From positions 1 to 5,952 of the forward strand of contig JAITKG010000192.1 in assembly GCA_031278495.1 (NCBI GenBank): 5,952 nt of DNA, read 5' to 3'. Position numbers and translations under genes: made by a program. This DNA comes from Prevotellaceae bacterium (GTDB taxonomy: Bacteria; Bacteroidota; Bacteroidia; Bacteroidales; UBA932). Below the pieces are notes generated by a model, which worked only from the letters and a program-made list of their open reading frames with translations, was not told where the DNA came from and made no database searches. This document shows positions 5,762-5,952 of this stretch, one piece after another; positions within the stretch are counted from its first letter, which is position 1; the number at the start of each line of letters is the position of its first letter.

Positions 5762-5772
5762 ACACCTCCTTT
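5762..5772 (-). promoter_or_regulatory. extended Shine-Dalgarno of rpsU
   Basis: The mRNA reads AAAGGAGGUGU, 11 contiguous bases complementary to the Bacteroidota 16S 3' end (ACACCUCCUUU). GGAGG ends 13 nt before the rpsU AUG, which is longer than the usual 5-9 nt. A start-stop pair AUGUGA (5756-5761) lies between the SD and the true start. Confidence 0.88.
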
Positions 5773-5785
5773 TTCTTTCGGTCGG

Positions 5786-5793
5786 CAAAGGTA
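5786..5793 (-). promoter_or_regulatory. rpsU promoter, -7 box
   Basis: TACCTTTG on the minus strand is an exact TAnnTTTG. The -33 region about 19-20 bp upstream shows only ATTTTC (5812-5817) rather than a clean TTTG. Transcription would start near 5780, giving a leader of roughly 30 nt that is mostly SD. The position directly before the rpsU SD supports the call. Confidence 0.6.
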
Positions 5794-5915
5794 GTAAAAA
5801 AAATCCGGATAGAAAATACGTAGATTCAAACGCCAAATGCAACCAATAATAAAGCGGCGTCTATATTCAGCGCTATAAACTAATTCGCAGTTCATGATGG
5901 ATTGTTTTTTATAAG

Positions 5916-5952
5916 GTTGTGCGATGAAACCCTAATAGGGGCAAGGCACAAC
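5916..5952. repeat. 37-nt nested hairpin at the window edge, CRISPR-repeat-like
   Basis: GTTGTGC (5916-5922) and GCACAAC (5946-5952) are perfect 7-bp inverted ends. Inside them CCCT (5930-5933) and AGGG (5937-5940) form a second stem with a 3-nt loop. Length, GTTG...CAAC ends and a C-rich/G-rich inner stem resemble direct repeats of Bacteroidota CRISPR arrays, including type VI-B. Only one copy is visible and the window stops at its last base, so array membership cannot be shown. It might instead be a truncated terminator or another small structured RNA. Confidence 0.3.

Noticed and set aside
5752..5895. 48-residue N-terminal extension of rpsU from an ATG at 5895
   Set aside because: The extension has no bS21 homology and covers the promoter box and SD; the family start is the ATG at 5751.
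5884..5952. Open plus-strand frame reaching the window edge (FAVHDGLFFIRLCDE...)
   Set aside because: No ATG or SD, only 23 codons, and it crosses the hairpin; not enough to call a partial gene.
5916..5952. Integron attC-like site
   Set aside because: The ends deviate from GTTRRRY/RYYYAAC and 37 nt is too short for attC; no integrase or cassette context.

Overview
The window looks like chromosomal DNA of a member of the Bacteroidota. The evidence is the gene content and order (a MoxR ATPase, DUF58 and BatD-like envelope operon, and an rpsU-xerC-hpf cluster), A/T-rich start regions that mostly lack Shine-Dalgarno (SD) sequences, and sites resembling the phylum's promoter (TTTG, about 19-20 bp, TAnnTTTG). 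I cannot place it below phylum. No tRNA, rRNA, transposase or complete CRISPR array is visible.

Left part (21-2990, all minus strand): moxR leads, followed by a DUF58 gene and a secreted-N-terminus, single-membrane-span BatD-like gene. This matches the front of the aerotolerance-type 'bat' operon, in which a MoxR AAA+ ATPase works with von Willebrand A (VWA) domain proteins at the cell envelope. The batA/batB-type genes would be expected beyond the left edge. Divergent from moxR is truA (3147-3917, plus strand), a tRNA pseudouridine synthase. The shared 156-bp region holds candidate promoters in both directions and two small upstream ORFs that overlap end to end and run into the truA start.

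Middle (3918-4089): a convergent truA/hpf intergenic region with a GC-rich, repeat-like core and a strong hairpin that should terminate hpf transcription.

Right part (4090-5751, all minus strand): rpsU (bS21), xerC (tyrosine recombinase) and hpf (short hibernation factor). rpsU is followed by a clear intrinsic terminator, and a candidate xerC promoter overlaps that terminator. rpsU and hpf are the only two genes with strong SD sequences. In Bacteroidota, bS21 helps hide the anti-SD of 16S rRNA, so a strong SD on rpsU fits the known autoregulation. The encoded bS21 has a tyrosine at position 54, where the anti-SD-contacting tyrosine is reported in Flavobacterium. The last 37 bases form a nested hairpin with GTTGTG/CACAAC ends. 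It resembles a CRISPR direct repeat, but only one copy is visible.
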